Source of the DNA: CAYLSV01 sp964386435
Lineage (GTDB): Bacteria; Planctomycetota; Phycisphaerae; Tepidisphaerales; Tepidisphaeraceae
Length of the DNA: 64,000 nucleotides
Reading direction: 5' to 3'
NCBI GenBank assembly: GCA_964386435.1
Contig: CAYLSV010000004.1
Span: 21,637-85,636, forward strand
The notes beneath the pieces are model-generated. The model ran no database searches. It was not told the origin of the DNA and was given only the letters and a program-made list of their open reading frames with translations. Below are positions 16,263 to 24,562 of the stretch, piece after piece. The translations under genes and the position numbers were made by a program. Every line of letters starts with the position of its first letter. Positions within the stretch are counted from its first letter, which is position 1.

Positions 16263-16532
16263 ATGGCAGAACACGATGAACCCGTACAGAAGTTCGGGGC
16301 GGGCCACCTCAAGGGCATGGCCCGCCAAGGTCTCAAGGAGATAAGTCAAGCGCTTCCAGCGTTCCCGCACTCTGGAATCCAGCCTGTGGAAGAACTCGGC
16401 GTGGTCGGCAACCCGTCACCGCAGGAAGTGGTGATGGACAAGCTGCCCGACGCGCTCGAATGGGACCAGCAACTTGACGGCTTTGCCGCGCAAGCGCCCG
16501 AACCCGAACGGCAGGCGGAACTCGAACGCTGA
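16263..16532 (+). CDS. Small acidic hypothetical protein
   Basis: An 89-residue soluble protein starting MAEHDEPVQKFGAGHLKGMA, with AAAGGA upstream. It is rich in Pro, Glu and Gln and ends in an acidic helix. It has no family match that I know. It sits between two small membrane proteins in the coupling-protein gene run. Confidence 0.6.
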   Translation: MAEHDEPVQKFGAGHLKGMARQGLKEISQALPAFPHSGIQPVEELGVVGNPSPQEVVMDKLPDALEWDQQLDGFAAQAPEPERQAELER

Positions 16533-16567
16533 TTCTTCACTCGCATCTTCCTCTCACCACCATCATC

Positions 16568-16846
16568 ATGATCTCAAGCAACCACGAACTGATTCGCCGG
16601 GCGTTACTGATCCTCGGCATCTCTCACCTGCCGCACCTTGCACTGCTGGCCCTGCCGGCGGCGACGATCCTTTATCTGATCGCCGGCAAGCGCGGCCTTT
16701 ATGCGCTCAAGCAGGCGGCAGCGGAACTTGCCGGTCGAGCCGTCACGCCGCATCGACCGCAAGTAGCCGTTTCTCTTACTCCCGCTCATACTCGCCTGCC
16801 GGCGGGTGTGGGTGTTCACCCCCACGATGTTGAGCCTGCCCGATGA
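16568..16846 (+). CDS. Small membrane protein
   Basis: A 92-residue protein with one clear hydrophobic region (about 10-42: ALLILGISHLPHLALLALPA and beyond) and a polar, His/Pro-rich tail. It ends in a 4-bp ATGA overlap with the excisionase-like gene, suggesting co-translation. Family unknown. Confidence 0.5.
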   Translation: MISSNHELIRRALLILGISHLPHLALLALPAATILYLIAGKRGLYALKQAAAELAGRAVTPHRPQVAVSLTPAHTRLPAGVGVHPHDVEPAR

Positions 16847-17070
16847 TGGTGTCCGTCACACAAGCCGCAAGCCGCCTCGGCCTGTCACGATCCACCGTGT
16901 ACGGATTAGCTGCGCGGCGGGTCATTGCTCACTACCGCATGGGCGGCAAGATCGTATTTGCCGAAGCGGACTTGTCGGCTTACCTCGAATCCTGCCGCGT
17001 GAGCGTCGAAGACAAGCAATTCCGGCCGCCGCCCCCGCAGCGGCCGAAGTTGCGGCATGTCCAGCTCTAA
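16843..17070 (+). CDS. Excisionase-like helix-turn-helix protein
   Basis: A 75-residue protein with a MerR/Xis-type winged helix: VTQAASRLGLSRSTVYGLAA, then a wing with HYRMGGKIVFAEADLSAYLE. Proteins of this type direct the integrase toward excision, or bind DNA as small regulators. It is convergent with the integrase, the two stop codons overlapping at 17067-17070, and overlaps the upstream small membrane gene by 4 bp. The position beside the integrase supports the excisionase reading. Confidence 0.75.
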   Translation: MMVSVTQAASRLGLSRSTVYGLAARRVIAHYRMGGKIVFAEADLSAYLESCRVSVEDKQFRPPPPQRPKLRHVQL

Positions 17071-18131
17071 GCGGCTTTACGTGCCTGCTCAAGCAGGAAC
17101 TGGGGTGCCTGCGAAAGATGCGAATAATGAGCTGCGAGCATCGCGGCATTCTGGTGGCCCACGATGGTGGCAACCGTAAACGCGTCAACGCCGTTGAGCA
17201 GCAGCCGGTTAATGTAGCCGTGCCGGAAGTCGTAGAGACATACCTTGAAGCCAAGCTGCTTCTTGGCCCGCTGGAACCGGCAGTTGGTGGCATCCGGCGT
17301 CCATGCCCGGCCGTCCGCGTTGCGGAACAACGGGCCGTCCGGGTAACGCTCCATAAGCCGCACGGTGATGCCAAGCGCCTCGGGCGTGAGGTAGACCACG
17401 CGGGGTTTCTTCTTGCCCTTGGACTCGCTGGCCGGCAGCACCCACCGGCTGCCGGCAACATCGACATGGCGTGCCTCGACCCGCAAGCTCTCCTGCGGGC
17501 GGCAGCCGGTTTCCCAATGCACCGTCAACAGGTCGCGGAAACACGCATCGGGGGTGCGATCAAGCAGGGCCTGATACTGCTCGGCTGTCACCACCTTCTC
17601 ACGACGGCCGCACGACGGCTTCTTGAGGTGGGCCAGCGGGCTGCGGTCAATGAACCCCTGTTCTTCCGCCCACGTCATCGCTCGCTTGACGGCGGCAATG
17701 AGATTGCGAAGGGTGCCGTCGCTCACCGGCCGGGGCGTCCCGTCCGGCTTCAACGCGGTGTGGTTATCGACCCATTGCTGCACATGGTGCGGCTTGAGCC
17801 GGTCGAGCGTCAGACGGCTGGGGATCGCCCGACAGAACAACGTCAGCCGGTCCTTGTACCAGCGGTAGGTATCCGCCGCTCGGTGCTTCTGGCACCAGTC
17901 AAGATAGTCGTCGATGACGCAGACCACCAGCGGCGACATGTCGCCCGCTGCGGCCGGTTGGCTTTGGGAGGCCCCGGCCTTCGCGGGGGTTTCACCCCGC
18001 TGTGCCATGAGGCGGTGGTAAGTAGCAAACGCGCTGTCGCGGTCGCGGCCAAGATTGACCTGGCGGCCGTCGATCTCGACGTACCAGCGGTCACGCTGCT
18101 TGCGATGGAAGGGCTTTGGATGATGTGGCAT
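17067..18131 (-). CDS. int: Tyrosine recombinase / integrase
   Basis: Catalyses site-specific integration and excision. The protein (about 354 residues from the ATG at 18131; a GTG at 18146 is possible) has an N-terminal core-binding domain (ARKS-type helices, about 75-165) and a catalytic domain with Arg in TGCRPQESL, Lys near ASESKGKKKPRVV, His and Arg in YDFRHGYINR, His in TIVGHQNAAM and the nucleophile Tyr in AAHYSHL. It lies 159 bp from the 3' end of tRNA-Arg and reads away from it, the usual position for an element using that tRNA as attachment site. Confidence 0.93.
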   Translation of the reverse strand: MPHHPKPFHRKQRDRWYVEIDGRQVNLGRDRDSAFATYHRLMAQRGETPAKAGASQSQPAAAGDMSPLVVCVIDDYLDWCQKHRAADTYRWYKDRLTLFCRAIPSRLTLDRLKPHHVQQWVDNHTALKPDGTPRPVSDGTLRNLIAAVKRAMTWAEEQGFIDRSPLAHLKKPSCGRREKVVTAEQYQALLDRTPDACFRDLLTVHWETGCRPQESLRVEARHVDVAGSRWVLPASESKGKKKPRVVYLTPEALGITVRLMERYPDGPLFRNADGRAWTPDATNCRFQRAKKQLGFKVCLYDFRHGYINRLLLNGVDAFTVATIVGHQNAAMLAAHYSHLSQAPQFLLEQARKAA

Positions 18132-18216
18132 CGGGCTGAACCTCACGGGTAAAGGCGCACAAGGCAGGCCCGTGGAGGTTTGCCGGGACGTCGTCGGTGG
18201 CAGCCGGCGGCGTCCT

Positions 18217-18240
18217 TTTCTCTGACACTTTCTCTGACAG
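18217..18240. repeat. Tandem 12-bp repeat beside the attachment site, candidate integrase arm sites
   Basis: TTTCTCTGACAC at 18217-18228 is followed immediately by TTTCTCTGACAG at 18229-18240. It lies between the integrase start and the tRNA. Tandem repeats flanking att cores often serve as integrase arm-type or Xis sites; that role here is inference. Confidence 0.55.
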
Positions 18241-18289
18241 TCGGGTCGACGCTTGTCGGCACGGTGCCGTAAGTCGTTGCCCTGCTTAG

Positions 18290-18363
<74 letters not shown>

Positions 18364-18437
18364 GACGGGCAGACATGATTCGCCGGGGGGATGGGGATGT
18401 CAAGCGTTGGACGCGGTTCGCGCGGGGGTGGGGTGGG

Positions 18438-19415
18438 TCAGAAGCCGATTTTGACGCCGTCTTGTTCGAGCTGTTGGGTTAAGCGTTGCACGTCCTTTAC
18501 CGTGGCTTCGAGCTGGAGCAGGACGGTGAGGGCGGCTTCGTAGACGCGGTCGTCGTTGAGGAGCTGGCCGGCGGTGCCTTCGCCGCGGTTAATTTTGGCG
18601 GCGATCTCTCGGTACTCGCGGGCGAGGCGGTCGAACTCGGTGAGGCTGCGGGTGAGGTTTTTGGTCGTCGCCTCGAAGTTGTCGCCGGCTCGGGTGATCT
18701 GGGCTTCGCCGGTTTCGAGCAGTTGGTCGGCCCGGTCGCGCAGGGCGGGGAGGTCCTCGGTGCCGAACTGTTCGAGGCTGGCCAGGGCGGTGTCGGCGCG
18801 GGCGGAGGCGCTTTCGAGGTTGGCCATCGTCTGGTCGATGCGGCCGCGGAGTTCTTCGTCGGTGATCAGGTCGTTGGCGGAGGTAACGGTCTGGCCGATG
18901 TTGGCGAGTTGGGTTTTTAGGTCGTCGATGACGCCGCTGCGGCGGAACTCGGCGACGGCGCGGCGCATCTCGTCGGCGGCCTCCAGAAACTCCGGCGGGA
19001 AGATTTCATTGCCGGCGAAGCGGGTCGGGATGACGGCGCCTTTGGCGACGATACCTTGCGGGTCACCATCGGTGGTGAGTTCGACGACGGCGCCGGTGCC
19101 GAGGAGGTTGGTCTGGCGGATGGCCCCTTCCAGGTTGGCGGGCAGGGGCGGGTCGGTGTCGAGCTCGGCCTCGATGATGACGTTGTGCTCGGCGGTGCGG
19201 GTGATGGCGGTGACCTGCCCGACCGAGACGCCGGCGAACGTGACGGCGCTGCCGACGCTGAGGTTGTTGGCGCGGGGGGCGTCGAGGACGACGGGGATCC
19301 GCCCGCCGCCGAGGAAGCTGGGCAGTTGGCCGCCGAACTGCACGATCATGACCGCCAACACGCCCAGGGACAGCAGGACGGTGAAGCCCACGAGAAAGTG
19401 ACGGCGGCCGCTCAT
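18438..19415 (-). CDS. MlaD/MCE-family protein, lipid transport substrate-binding component
   Basis: MCE proteins form rings that shuttle lipids between membranes with an ABC transporter. This 325-residue protein has one N-terminal transmembrane segment (HFLVGFTVLLSLGVLAVMIV), then an MCE domain (about 40-115: NNLSVGSAVTFAGVSVGQV, then NLLGTGAVVELTTDG), then a long predicted coiled coil to the end. I see no permease or ATPase gene beside it in the window, so its partners must lie elsewhere. It is the first host gene past the integrated element. Confidence 0.88.
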   Translation of the reverse strand: MSGRRHFLVGFTVLLSLGVLAVMIVQFGGQLPSFLGGGRIPVVLDAPRANNLSVGSAVTFAGVSVGQVTAITRTAEHNVIIEAELDTDPPLPANLEGAIRQTNLLGTGAVVELTTDGDPQGIVAKGAVIPTRFAGNEIFPPEFLEAADEMRRAVAEFRRSGVIDDLKTQLANIGQTVTSANDLITDEELRGRIDQTMANLESASARADTALASLEQFGTEDLPALRDRADQLLETGEAQITRAGDNFEATTKNLTRSLTEFDRLAREYREIAAKINRGEGTAGQLLNDDRVYEAALTVLLQLEATVKDVQRLTQQLEQDGVKIGF

Positions 19416-19446
19416 TCGGGCGGACCTTAGGCGGGAGGTGGCGGAA

Positions 19447-19571
19447 GTGATGAGTGATGAGTTGGGGAGTGACGAGTGGCCGATGCCCAGGCGGCGGGGT
19501 GGCCGACGGCGCGATCCCGCCGGTTCCGCAAACCATCACTCCGCAACTCATCATTCCGAAATTCATCATTC
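19447..19571. repeat. Inverted copies of an ATGATGA-type short repeat
   Basis: GTGATGAGTGATGAGTTGGG near 19447 recurs in inverted form at about 19530-19571 (reverse strand: GAATGATGAGTTGCGGAGTG). Both sit in the 183-bp gap between the divergent MCE and TrkA-C genes. The units are made of short near-repeats of TGATGA(G/A). Possible hairpin or regulatory DNA; no function is shown. Confidence 0.45.
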
Positions 19572-19598
19572 ATAACTTCCTCCCGTACCCTCGCCCAC

Positions 19599-20411
19599 AT
19601 GGCTGCGGTGGCGACGTTGCTGGTGGTGCTCACGCTCTCGATCCTCACGGTTCGGGTGGCGACGGTTGCGCTGATGCTCACGGGGATCAGCCGGAGCTTG
19701 GCGCGGTTCCAGGCCCGCAGCGCGTTCACCGGGTGCGGGTTCACCACCGGCGAGTCGGAGAAAATCACCGGCCACCCGGTACGGCGGCGGATCGTGTTCA
19801 AGCTCATGCTGCTGGGCAACGTCGGCATCATCACGACGGCCGGGGTGATCGTCGCGGGGTTCGTGAACTCCGGCGAAACGGGCAACCGGGCGCTGAAGCT
19901 GCTGGTGCTTTTCGCCGGCTTGGCGGTGCTGTGGTTCGTGGCCAACAGCGCGTTCATCGACCGCATCATCAGCCGCTGGATCACGGCCGCGCTCAAGAAG
20001 TACACGACCATCGACGTCCGCGACTACGCCACGCTCTTGCACATCTCCGGCGACTACGGCTTGGGTGAGCTGTACATCCGCGACGACGATTGGCTCAAGG
20101 GCAAGACGCTGGCCGAGAGCCGGCTGAGCAGCGAGGGCATCCTCGTCCTGGGCATCAACCGCGGCGGCGACTACGTGGGCGCCCCCGGCCGCACCTTCGT
20201 CATCCGCGCCGGTGACGAGCTGATCGTCTACGGCAACCAGAGCCGTATCAAGGAACTCGACGCCCGCGCCGACGGCGTCCGCGGCGCCCTCGCCCACGCC
20301 GACGCCGTCGCCGAACACAAGGAACGCAGCCGAGAAGAAACCACCGTCGCCGAGGAACAAGCGGCCATCGAAAAGGCGAAGCGCGAGCTGGACCGGGCGG
20401 TCGGGAGGTGA
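19599..20411 (+). CDS. Membrane protein with C-terminal TrkA-C (RCK_C) domain
   Basis: The start at 19599 (MAAVATLLVVLTLSILTVRV) is chosen because the upstream in-frame extension lies in repetitive DNA. About 270 residues: an N-terminal transmembrane segment, a loop RSAFTGCGFTTGESE resembling the pore loop of Trk/Ktr potassium transporters, two more hydrophobic segments (to about 120), and a TrkA-C domain (about 145-225: LAESRLSSEGILVLGINRGG, then VIRAGDELIVYG). The C-terminus is a charged coiled coil. Probably a ligand-gated cation-transport or regulatory membrane protein. The substrate is not evident. Confidence 0.75.
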   Translation: MAAVATLLVVLTLSILTVRVATVALMLTGISRSLARFQARSAFTGCGFTTGESEKITGHPVRRRIVFKLMLLGNVGIITTAGVIVAGFVNSGETGNRALKLLVLFAGLAVLWFVANSAFIDRIISRWITAALKKYTTIDVRDYATLLHISGDYGLGELYIRDDDWLKGKTLAESRLSSEGILVLGINRGGDYVGAPGRTFVIRAGDELIVYGNQSRIKELDARADGVRGALAHADAVAEHKERSREETTVAEEQAAIEKAKRELDRAVGR

Positions 20412-20412
20412 A

Positions 20413-20540
20413 GTGTTGTTGGTCCTTTGTTCTTTGTCCTTTGTTCTTGGTCCGTGGTCCGTGGTCCGTGGTTCGTTGCTCACGCCAGCGAACGCACGAC
20501 GAAGTGCAACAACTGACCACGGACCAAGAACAAAGAACTG
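20413..20540. repeat. Heptad-like TTGTTCT / GGTCCGT repeat array with inverted copy
   Basis: The plus strand carries serial units such as TTTGTTCTTTGTCC and GGTCCGTGGTCCGTGG (about 20420-20475). An inverted copy at about 20511-20540 (GACCACGGACCAAGAACAAA) could pair with the first arm across about 40 bases. The array fills the gap between two convergent genes. Simple 7-base periodic arrays of this kind are distinct from coding DNA; it may act as a bidirectional terminator. Confidence 0.7.
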
Positions 20541-20541
20541 T

Positions 20542-21183
20542 TCACCGCTTCTCGTCGAACGTCACCATCAGCTTGTCGCTGCCGGCGCCGCAGGAGATGA
20601 CGCTGCGCATGACGTCTTCGACGGGTTGGTGCAGTTCGGTGACTTTCTCGCCGGGGACGTGGAAGATTTGGCCGCTGGTGGGGTTGGGGCCGGTGGGGAC
20701 GAAGACGGTGAACCAGCCGTTGGCGTGGCGTTCGGTGATGAAGGCCGTCACCTGGGTCGGGGCGTCGCCGAAGATTTGCACGAACGCGACGCTGCGGAAC
20801 GGGCTGGGTTTGTCGCCGAAGAACTGGGCAACGGTTTCCTTCACCAGGCTGTAGCCGGGGGCGAGCTTGAGGACGTAGTGCTCGATCTTGTCGTGGAACC
20901 ACCGCCCCACGGCCGTGCGGACCACCGCCCCAATCATGAAGCAGATGGCGATGAACAGCAGCACCACGATCAGCAGCGCCAGCACCTCGGCGACGTAATT
21001 GTTGCTCAGCAGCGGCAGCCCGCTGTCGAGCATCGCGTCCTTGTACGGCCCCAGCAGCGGCCGCAAGAGGCTGCGGAGCGTGTCGATGATCCAGTTGAAC
21101 ACAATCAGCAACACGCCGATCGGCAGCAAGACGACCAACCCGCCCAACAGGGACGTTCGCACGAAGTTCCGAACACGCGACAT
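20542..21183 (-). CDS. DUF502 family membrane protein
   Basis: A 213-residue protein with two N-terminal transmembrane segments (TSLLGGLVVLLPIGVLLIVF and VLALLIVVLLFIAICFMIGA) and a C-terminal soluble domain with VAFITERHANGWFTVFVPTG-like residues (AFITERHANGWFTVFVPTGP) and the conserved PNPTSGQIFHVP. Length and motifs match DUF502. The family has no firm biochemical role; plant members (COV1/LCV) act in vascular patterning and membrane traffic. It is followed by an M48 protease gene on the same strand 33 bp upstream. Confidence 0.88.
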   Translation of the reverse strand: MSRVRNFVRTSLLGGLVVLLPIGVLLIVFNWIIDTLRSLLRPLLGPYKDAMLDSGLPLLSNNYVAEVLALLIVVLLFIAICFMIGAVVRTAVGRWFHDKIEHYVLKLAPGYSLVKETVAQFFGDKPSPFRSVAFVQIFGDAPTQVTAFITERHANGWFTVFVPTGPNPTSGQIFHVPGEKVTELHQPVEDVMRSVISCGAGSDKLMVTFDEKR

Positions 21184-21216
21184 CGGCCCCAGCGTACGCG
21201 GGTGCCGGCCGGAGCT

Positions 21217-22635
21217 TCACCCCCACACCGCCCACGCGCCCGCCAGCACGCCGACCGTTACGAGGCCCAGCCGCAGGCGGAGCATGCGGGCATCGAACGC
21301 GGCGGTGCGTTGCGGGTCGCCGCCGAGGTGGAGGATGGCGGCCATGCGATTGGGCATCGAGCCGTGGAAGTAGGTTTGGGCGATGTGGCCCAGCCACGCC
21401 AGGAACGACGTGAACGGGCGGGCCTTGTGCCAGCGGAACGGCGTCAGCGGCATCCCGTTGACGCGGCAGACGCTTTTGAGCGCCGCGACGAAGTCGGTCG
21501 CCCCCTCCCCGGCAATCGTGTCCCGGCCGTCGGCGCGGCGCTGAAGTTGCCTTGCGGCGAAGACGTCCGCCTGCCGCTCGAACCGTCGGCTCAGCCAGCC
21601 GATGCCCAGGATCGCCCCGCCCAGCGTGACCGCCACGGCCAGGCCGCCGCCAAGGGTCGCCCCGACGCTCGCCCGCAGCCCCCGCTCCAGATCCGAGAGC
21701 GGCCCGATCGCCAGCAGCATGAGCACGCCCGCCGCCGCGGCGAACCATGCAATGTGCCGGTGCCGCACGTGCCCCGCCTCGTGGGCGAACACCGCCGCGA
21801 TCTGCTTCTGCGACAACGACTCGATCAAAAGGTCCGACAGCAACACGTACCGCAACTGCGGCACGAGCCCCATGACCAGCGCGTTGGCCATCGTGTGGTC
21901 CGTCCGCCAAATGCGAATGTCCCGGCACCGCACCCCGGCATCGGCGGCCAGCTTCTCGAGGTCGGTTCGCAGCGTCCCCCGCGGCAGCGGCGTCGTCGGC
22001 AGCAAGCGCACCATCAGCGGCGGCGCGAGCGTAAACACGCCCATGATCGCCAGTAGCTGCCCCAGCGCCCCCGCCACCCCGTCGAACCCGCCGGCCAATT
22101 GACCGGCCAGATGCACCGCCCCCAACGCCAGCACCACCGGCACGGCCATGAGCAAAATCTCCGCCCGCACCCGCCGCCACACGTACCACCCGCGGCTGGG
22201 CATCGGCCGGGCCGTCATGCCGCCGTCGGTCCACCACCACAGCACGTTCTCCCGTCCCGCCCGCTCGGCCGGGTAGTACGCCCACCACAGCGCGGCCCAC
22301 CCCAAATACGCCGGCGTCGCCGCCACCGCCGCCGCCACCGCCGGCAACGGCCAATCCACCCGCCCCACCACCTGCCCCCACCCCAGCTCGTACAGCCCCA
22401 CCGCGAACCACCCCAACACCGCCAACTTCCCCAAAAACAAGAGCCGCCCGCTCCGCCCCAGCCCCGCCCGCCAAGGCCCGGCCCGCGCCGCCCGCCGCAC
22501 CTGCCACCCGAGCACCGCCGCCGGCACAAACAGCCCCGGCAAAAACACCATCACCCACCACCAAGCCGCACCACCCCCAGAAGCCGCCCCATCGGCCCAA
22601 AGAATCAACGGCAACAAGACAAGCACCCGCGACAC
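21217..22635 (-). CDS. M48-family membrane zinc metalloprotease
   Basis: A 472-residue integral membrane protein with several hydrophobic segments in the first 200 residues. The zinc site is VFAHEAGHVRHRH (HExxH) at about residue 280, with the third ligand Glu in ERQADVFAARQL. This is the Ste24/HtpX-like arrangement, acting on membrane or membrane-proximal proteins. It probably forms a short operon with DUF502 downstream. The extreme N-terminal segment is rich in Trp and Gly. The start at 22635 is the only long-frame start and is somewhat uncertain. Confidence 0.88.
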   Translation of the reverse strand: MSRVLVLLPLILWADGAASGGGAAWWWVMVFLPGLFVPAAVLGWQVRRAARAGPWRAGLGRSGRLLFLGKLAVLGWFAVGLYELGWGQVVGRVDWPLPAVAAAVAATPAYLGWAALWWAYYPAERAGRENVLWWWTDGGMTARPMPSRGWYVWRRVRAEILLMAVPVVLALGAVHLAGQLAGGFDGVAGALGQLLAIMGVFTLAPPLMVRLLPTTPLPRGTLRTDLEKLAADAGVRCRDIRIWRTDHTMANALVMGLVPQLRYVLLSDLLIESLSQKQIAAVFAHEAGHVRHRHIAWFAAAAGVLMLLAIGPLSDLERGLRASVGATLGGGLAVAVTLGGAILGIGWLSRRFERQADVFAARQLQRRADGRDTIAGEGATDFVAALKSVCRVNGMPLTPFRWHKARPFTSFLAWLGHIAQTYFHGSMPNRMAAILHLGGDPQRTAAFDARMLRLRLGLVTVGVLAGAWAVWG

Positions 22636-22661
22636 ATAGGCAGTTTAGCTATACCGTCGCC

Positions 22662-22907
22662 TCACCACGCAGCTGAAGACCGCTTGGGCGGGCCGGGGTG
22701 GCTGTACCACTGGCCGTTCTTGTACGAGTACAGCGTCCACTTGCCGTGCCGGCCGTGCAGGTTGCTCTCGAAGAGTTCCATCTCCTGCACACCTGGGTTC
22801 TCCCGCATGAACTGTTCACATGCCCGCAGACATTGATCCCAGTCGGTGCTCGGAGCGTCTTTGCTGTACCAAGTGCCGTTCATCTTCATGCCAACTTTAA
22901 GTGCCAT
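22662..22907 (-). CDS. Small hypothetical protein
   Basis: An 81-residue soluble protein: MALKVGMKMNGTWYSKDAPS, then a helical segment with two Cys (CLRACEQFM) and a tail with YSYKNGQWYSHPGPPKRSS. AAGG lies 7 bases upstream of the start. The NG-x-W-Y-S element occurs near both ends, hinting at a duplicated beta motif. No family recognised. Confidence 0.6.
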   Translation of the reverse strand: MALKVGMKMNGTWYSKDAPSTDWDQCLRACEQFMRENPGVQEMELFESNLHGRHGKWTLYSYKNGQWYSHPGPPKRSSAAW

Positions 22908-22958
22908 CGAAATGCCTTGTTAATAATCTGTCGGTTTTCGCTTGCGGTGACTTCTGCT

Positions 22959-23210
22959 TCAGTCGCCGCCGATCTTGATGACCTGCCCGCCGACACCGAT
23001 GTACGTGCAGGTGGCTCCGGTGAAACCAGTCACGTGTTCGTAGCTCAGGACACCCCAGTTCGACCTCTCACGCGCGACCGGCACCCAGCCGTCCTGTGCC
23101 ATCTCCCGGGTGAATGCCGACTGCTTCGGGTTCGTGATCCACAACAAGGCGATCAGGGCAATGATCACCAGCCCGCCAAATGCGCCGCCCGCGGTTTCTT
23201 CTGCTGCCAT
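22959..23210 (-). CDS. Small membrane protein, possibly DUF4359-like
   Basis: An 83-residue protein starting MAAEETAGGAFGGLVIIALI, with AGAGG upstream of the ATG at 23210. One transmembrane segment (about 11-28) is followed by TNPKQSAFTREM and a short domain with SNWGVLSYEH and CTYIGVGGQVIKIG. The TNP-x(4-6) motif after a membrane anchor and the YIGxxGQ ending resemble DUF4359, but I cannot confirm this. The 210 bp between this gene and the next (23211-23420) shows nothing clear. Confidence 0.6.
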   Translation of the reverse strand: MAAEETAGGAFGGLVIIALIALLWITNPKQSAFTREMAQDGWVPVARERSNWGVLSYEHVTGFTGATCTYIGVGGQVIKIGGD

Positions 23211-23420
23211 ACAATGCCTCTGCTTCCTGCTCGTGGAATGCGGCGGCGTTGGCCCCACAGTGCGGGGCGTCGCCGGACAGGCAGGACCGGAAGCCACGCT
23301 GGCGACCAATGGAACTGCCCGCGAAGGCATGAAACACGAAGTAGGCTCCGAACGGCCCCCATTTGGGGACTAGTTGCCGCACCGGCGGGGCGAGGAGCAG
23401 AAGGGAAGGTCGCAAGCGAC

Positions 23421-24521
23421 TCACGGGCGGCCGAACTGGCGGCGGGTCGTCAGCCAATCGGCACCGGGTTCCCGCCACGATTGATGCGTCGGGTCGGCCG
23501 CCGGCGGGGCCGACAAAGCCTGCAGTGCCCGCAAGTTCTCCGCCACGCCGATCTTCCTGGCGATGGACCGAACCGTCTCCTTCGTTCGGTGCCGCATGCG
23601 ATCGATGTGTCGCCGTACGTTCGGCTCACCAGGGCGGCTGACCTCGTGGCTCCCGGCGACTCCCAGGACGAAGCCGATTTCCGCCTCCGTGAAGTCGCCG
23701 CACATGATTAGCGGCAGTGTTTTCCTCTCCTCGAGGTTCAGGCTGACCCCCCGAAACGGGTTGGCGTCCATCGTGACGTGGTTCAGCAAGTCGTCGTTGG
23801 CCCGCATCACCTGATCGACCACAAAAACATCCCGTTGCGAGAACGGCGGCTGGCCGACGCGGCGGTGAAGCCCCAGCCCGCTTGCGGCGTCGTCGCTGAT
23901 ACGGCACATCGAGAATAAGAAGTCGTCCAAGCCTAACCGCGCCCGATCACGCATGAGGCCGAGACGTGTCAACGCCTGAAGCTTGTCCCACCACGATAAT
24001 TGCTTCAGCAGAAACGACTTCTCCGCCGTCACGTACTTGATCCGTTCGCCCCGCTGATCCTTCGGAATTGGCGGCACGTCGACGGGCCGCTTCTCGGGGA
24101 GCTGCTGGTCAGCCCGCAGCAGATCGGTGACGAACCGGATTGAGAGCTTGTCTGCGTTCATCCGGTGCCCCACCCGCGAGCACGTCACGCCGCGAAGCTC
24201 ATTCCGCTCGTACCAGTCGTCGAGCTCCTTGAACAGTTCCCACGTCCCTGCCTCCAATGGCCCGTCGGCACCAGTCGTCGCCGACTCATCGGCGTCCGTG
24301 AAGCAGTCGAGCAGCAACCCCTGGCTTCGGGCGAAATCGTGCAAACCCACGCCCCAAAACACGTAGTCGGCCCTCACCCGGTGACGCAATTCACGCACCA
24401 GCCGCTTGCGGCGATCGCGGAATGCTGGGCTTGAACGGTCTACCACCTTTCGCACACCGCGCAGCCACGCGAGGTCGCCCTCCTGGAGCTGAACACCTGA
24501 CGAGTCGGCAGCTGGCGGCAT
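23421..24521 (-). CDS. Probable transcription regulator with LuxR-like C-terminal HTH
   Basis: About 366 residues from the ATG at 24521. The N-terminal 220 residues are soluble and unassigned. The C-terminal part (about 280-350) follows a LuxR-type pattern: LEERKTLPLIMCGDFTEAEI, then GFVLGVAGSHEVSR, RRHIDRMRHRTKETV and ARKIGVAENLRALQAL, with an insertion between helices compared with classical GerE domains. It is probably a planctomycete-type regulator. The signal and targets are unknown. It is on the same strand as ribBA, 41 bp after the ribBA stop. Confidence 0.6.
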   Translation of the reverse strand: MPPAADSSGVQLQEGDLAWLRGVRKVVDRSSPAFRDRRKRLVRELRHRVRADYVFWGVGLHDFARSQGLLLDCFTDADESATTGADGPLEAGTWELFKELDDWYERNELRGVTCSRVGHRMNADKLSIRFVTDLLRADQQLPEKRPVDVPPIPKDQRGERIKYVTAEKSFLLKQLSWWDKLQALTRLGLMRDRARLGLDDFLFSMCRISDDAASGLGLHRRVGQPPFSQRDVFVVDQVMRANDDLLNHVTMDANPFRGVSLNLEERKTLPLIMCGDFTEAEIGFVLGVAGSHEVSRPGEPNVRRHIDRMRHRTKETVRSIARKIGVAENLRALQALSAPPAADPTHQSWREPGADWLTTRRQFGRP

Positions 24522-24562
24522 CCGGTGCAATCTAGCAGCAGCATTCACCTGCCGCAAACATA

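Larger units (their letters stand above)
1..18289. mobile_element. Integrative plasmid-like mobilisable element in tRNA-Arg (one end only)
   Basis: The tRNA-Arg at 18290-18363 is followed on its 3' side by a tyrosine integrase, an excisionase-like gene, a coupling protein, a ParB-like protein, a MobF relaxase, parA and repA with an iteron origin, a SOS polymerase cassette and a restriction operon. Integration of tyrosine-recombinase elements into tRNA 3' ends is well established, and the order seen here matches it. GC in sampled lines is visibly lower than in the host DNA to the right (about 53 percent in a line inside umuC against about 70 percent in host genes). No VirB4/TraC-type mating-pore genes are seen, so it looks mobilisable. 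The distal boundary and second att copy are not in the window. Calling it an integrative plasmid is inference. Confidence 0.8.

Noticed and set aside
20413..22600. Long open frames opposite DUF502 and the M48 protease (547 and 706 residues)
   Set aside because: They are antisense to genes with clear motifs, are full of Arg/Pro/Gly runs and look like GC-rich shadow frames.
22600..24560. Frame extension of the LuxR-like gene through to 25607
   Set aside because: The extension is antisense-like, in another frame of ribBA and without homology; the regulator starts at 24521.
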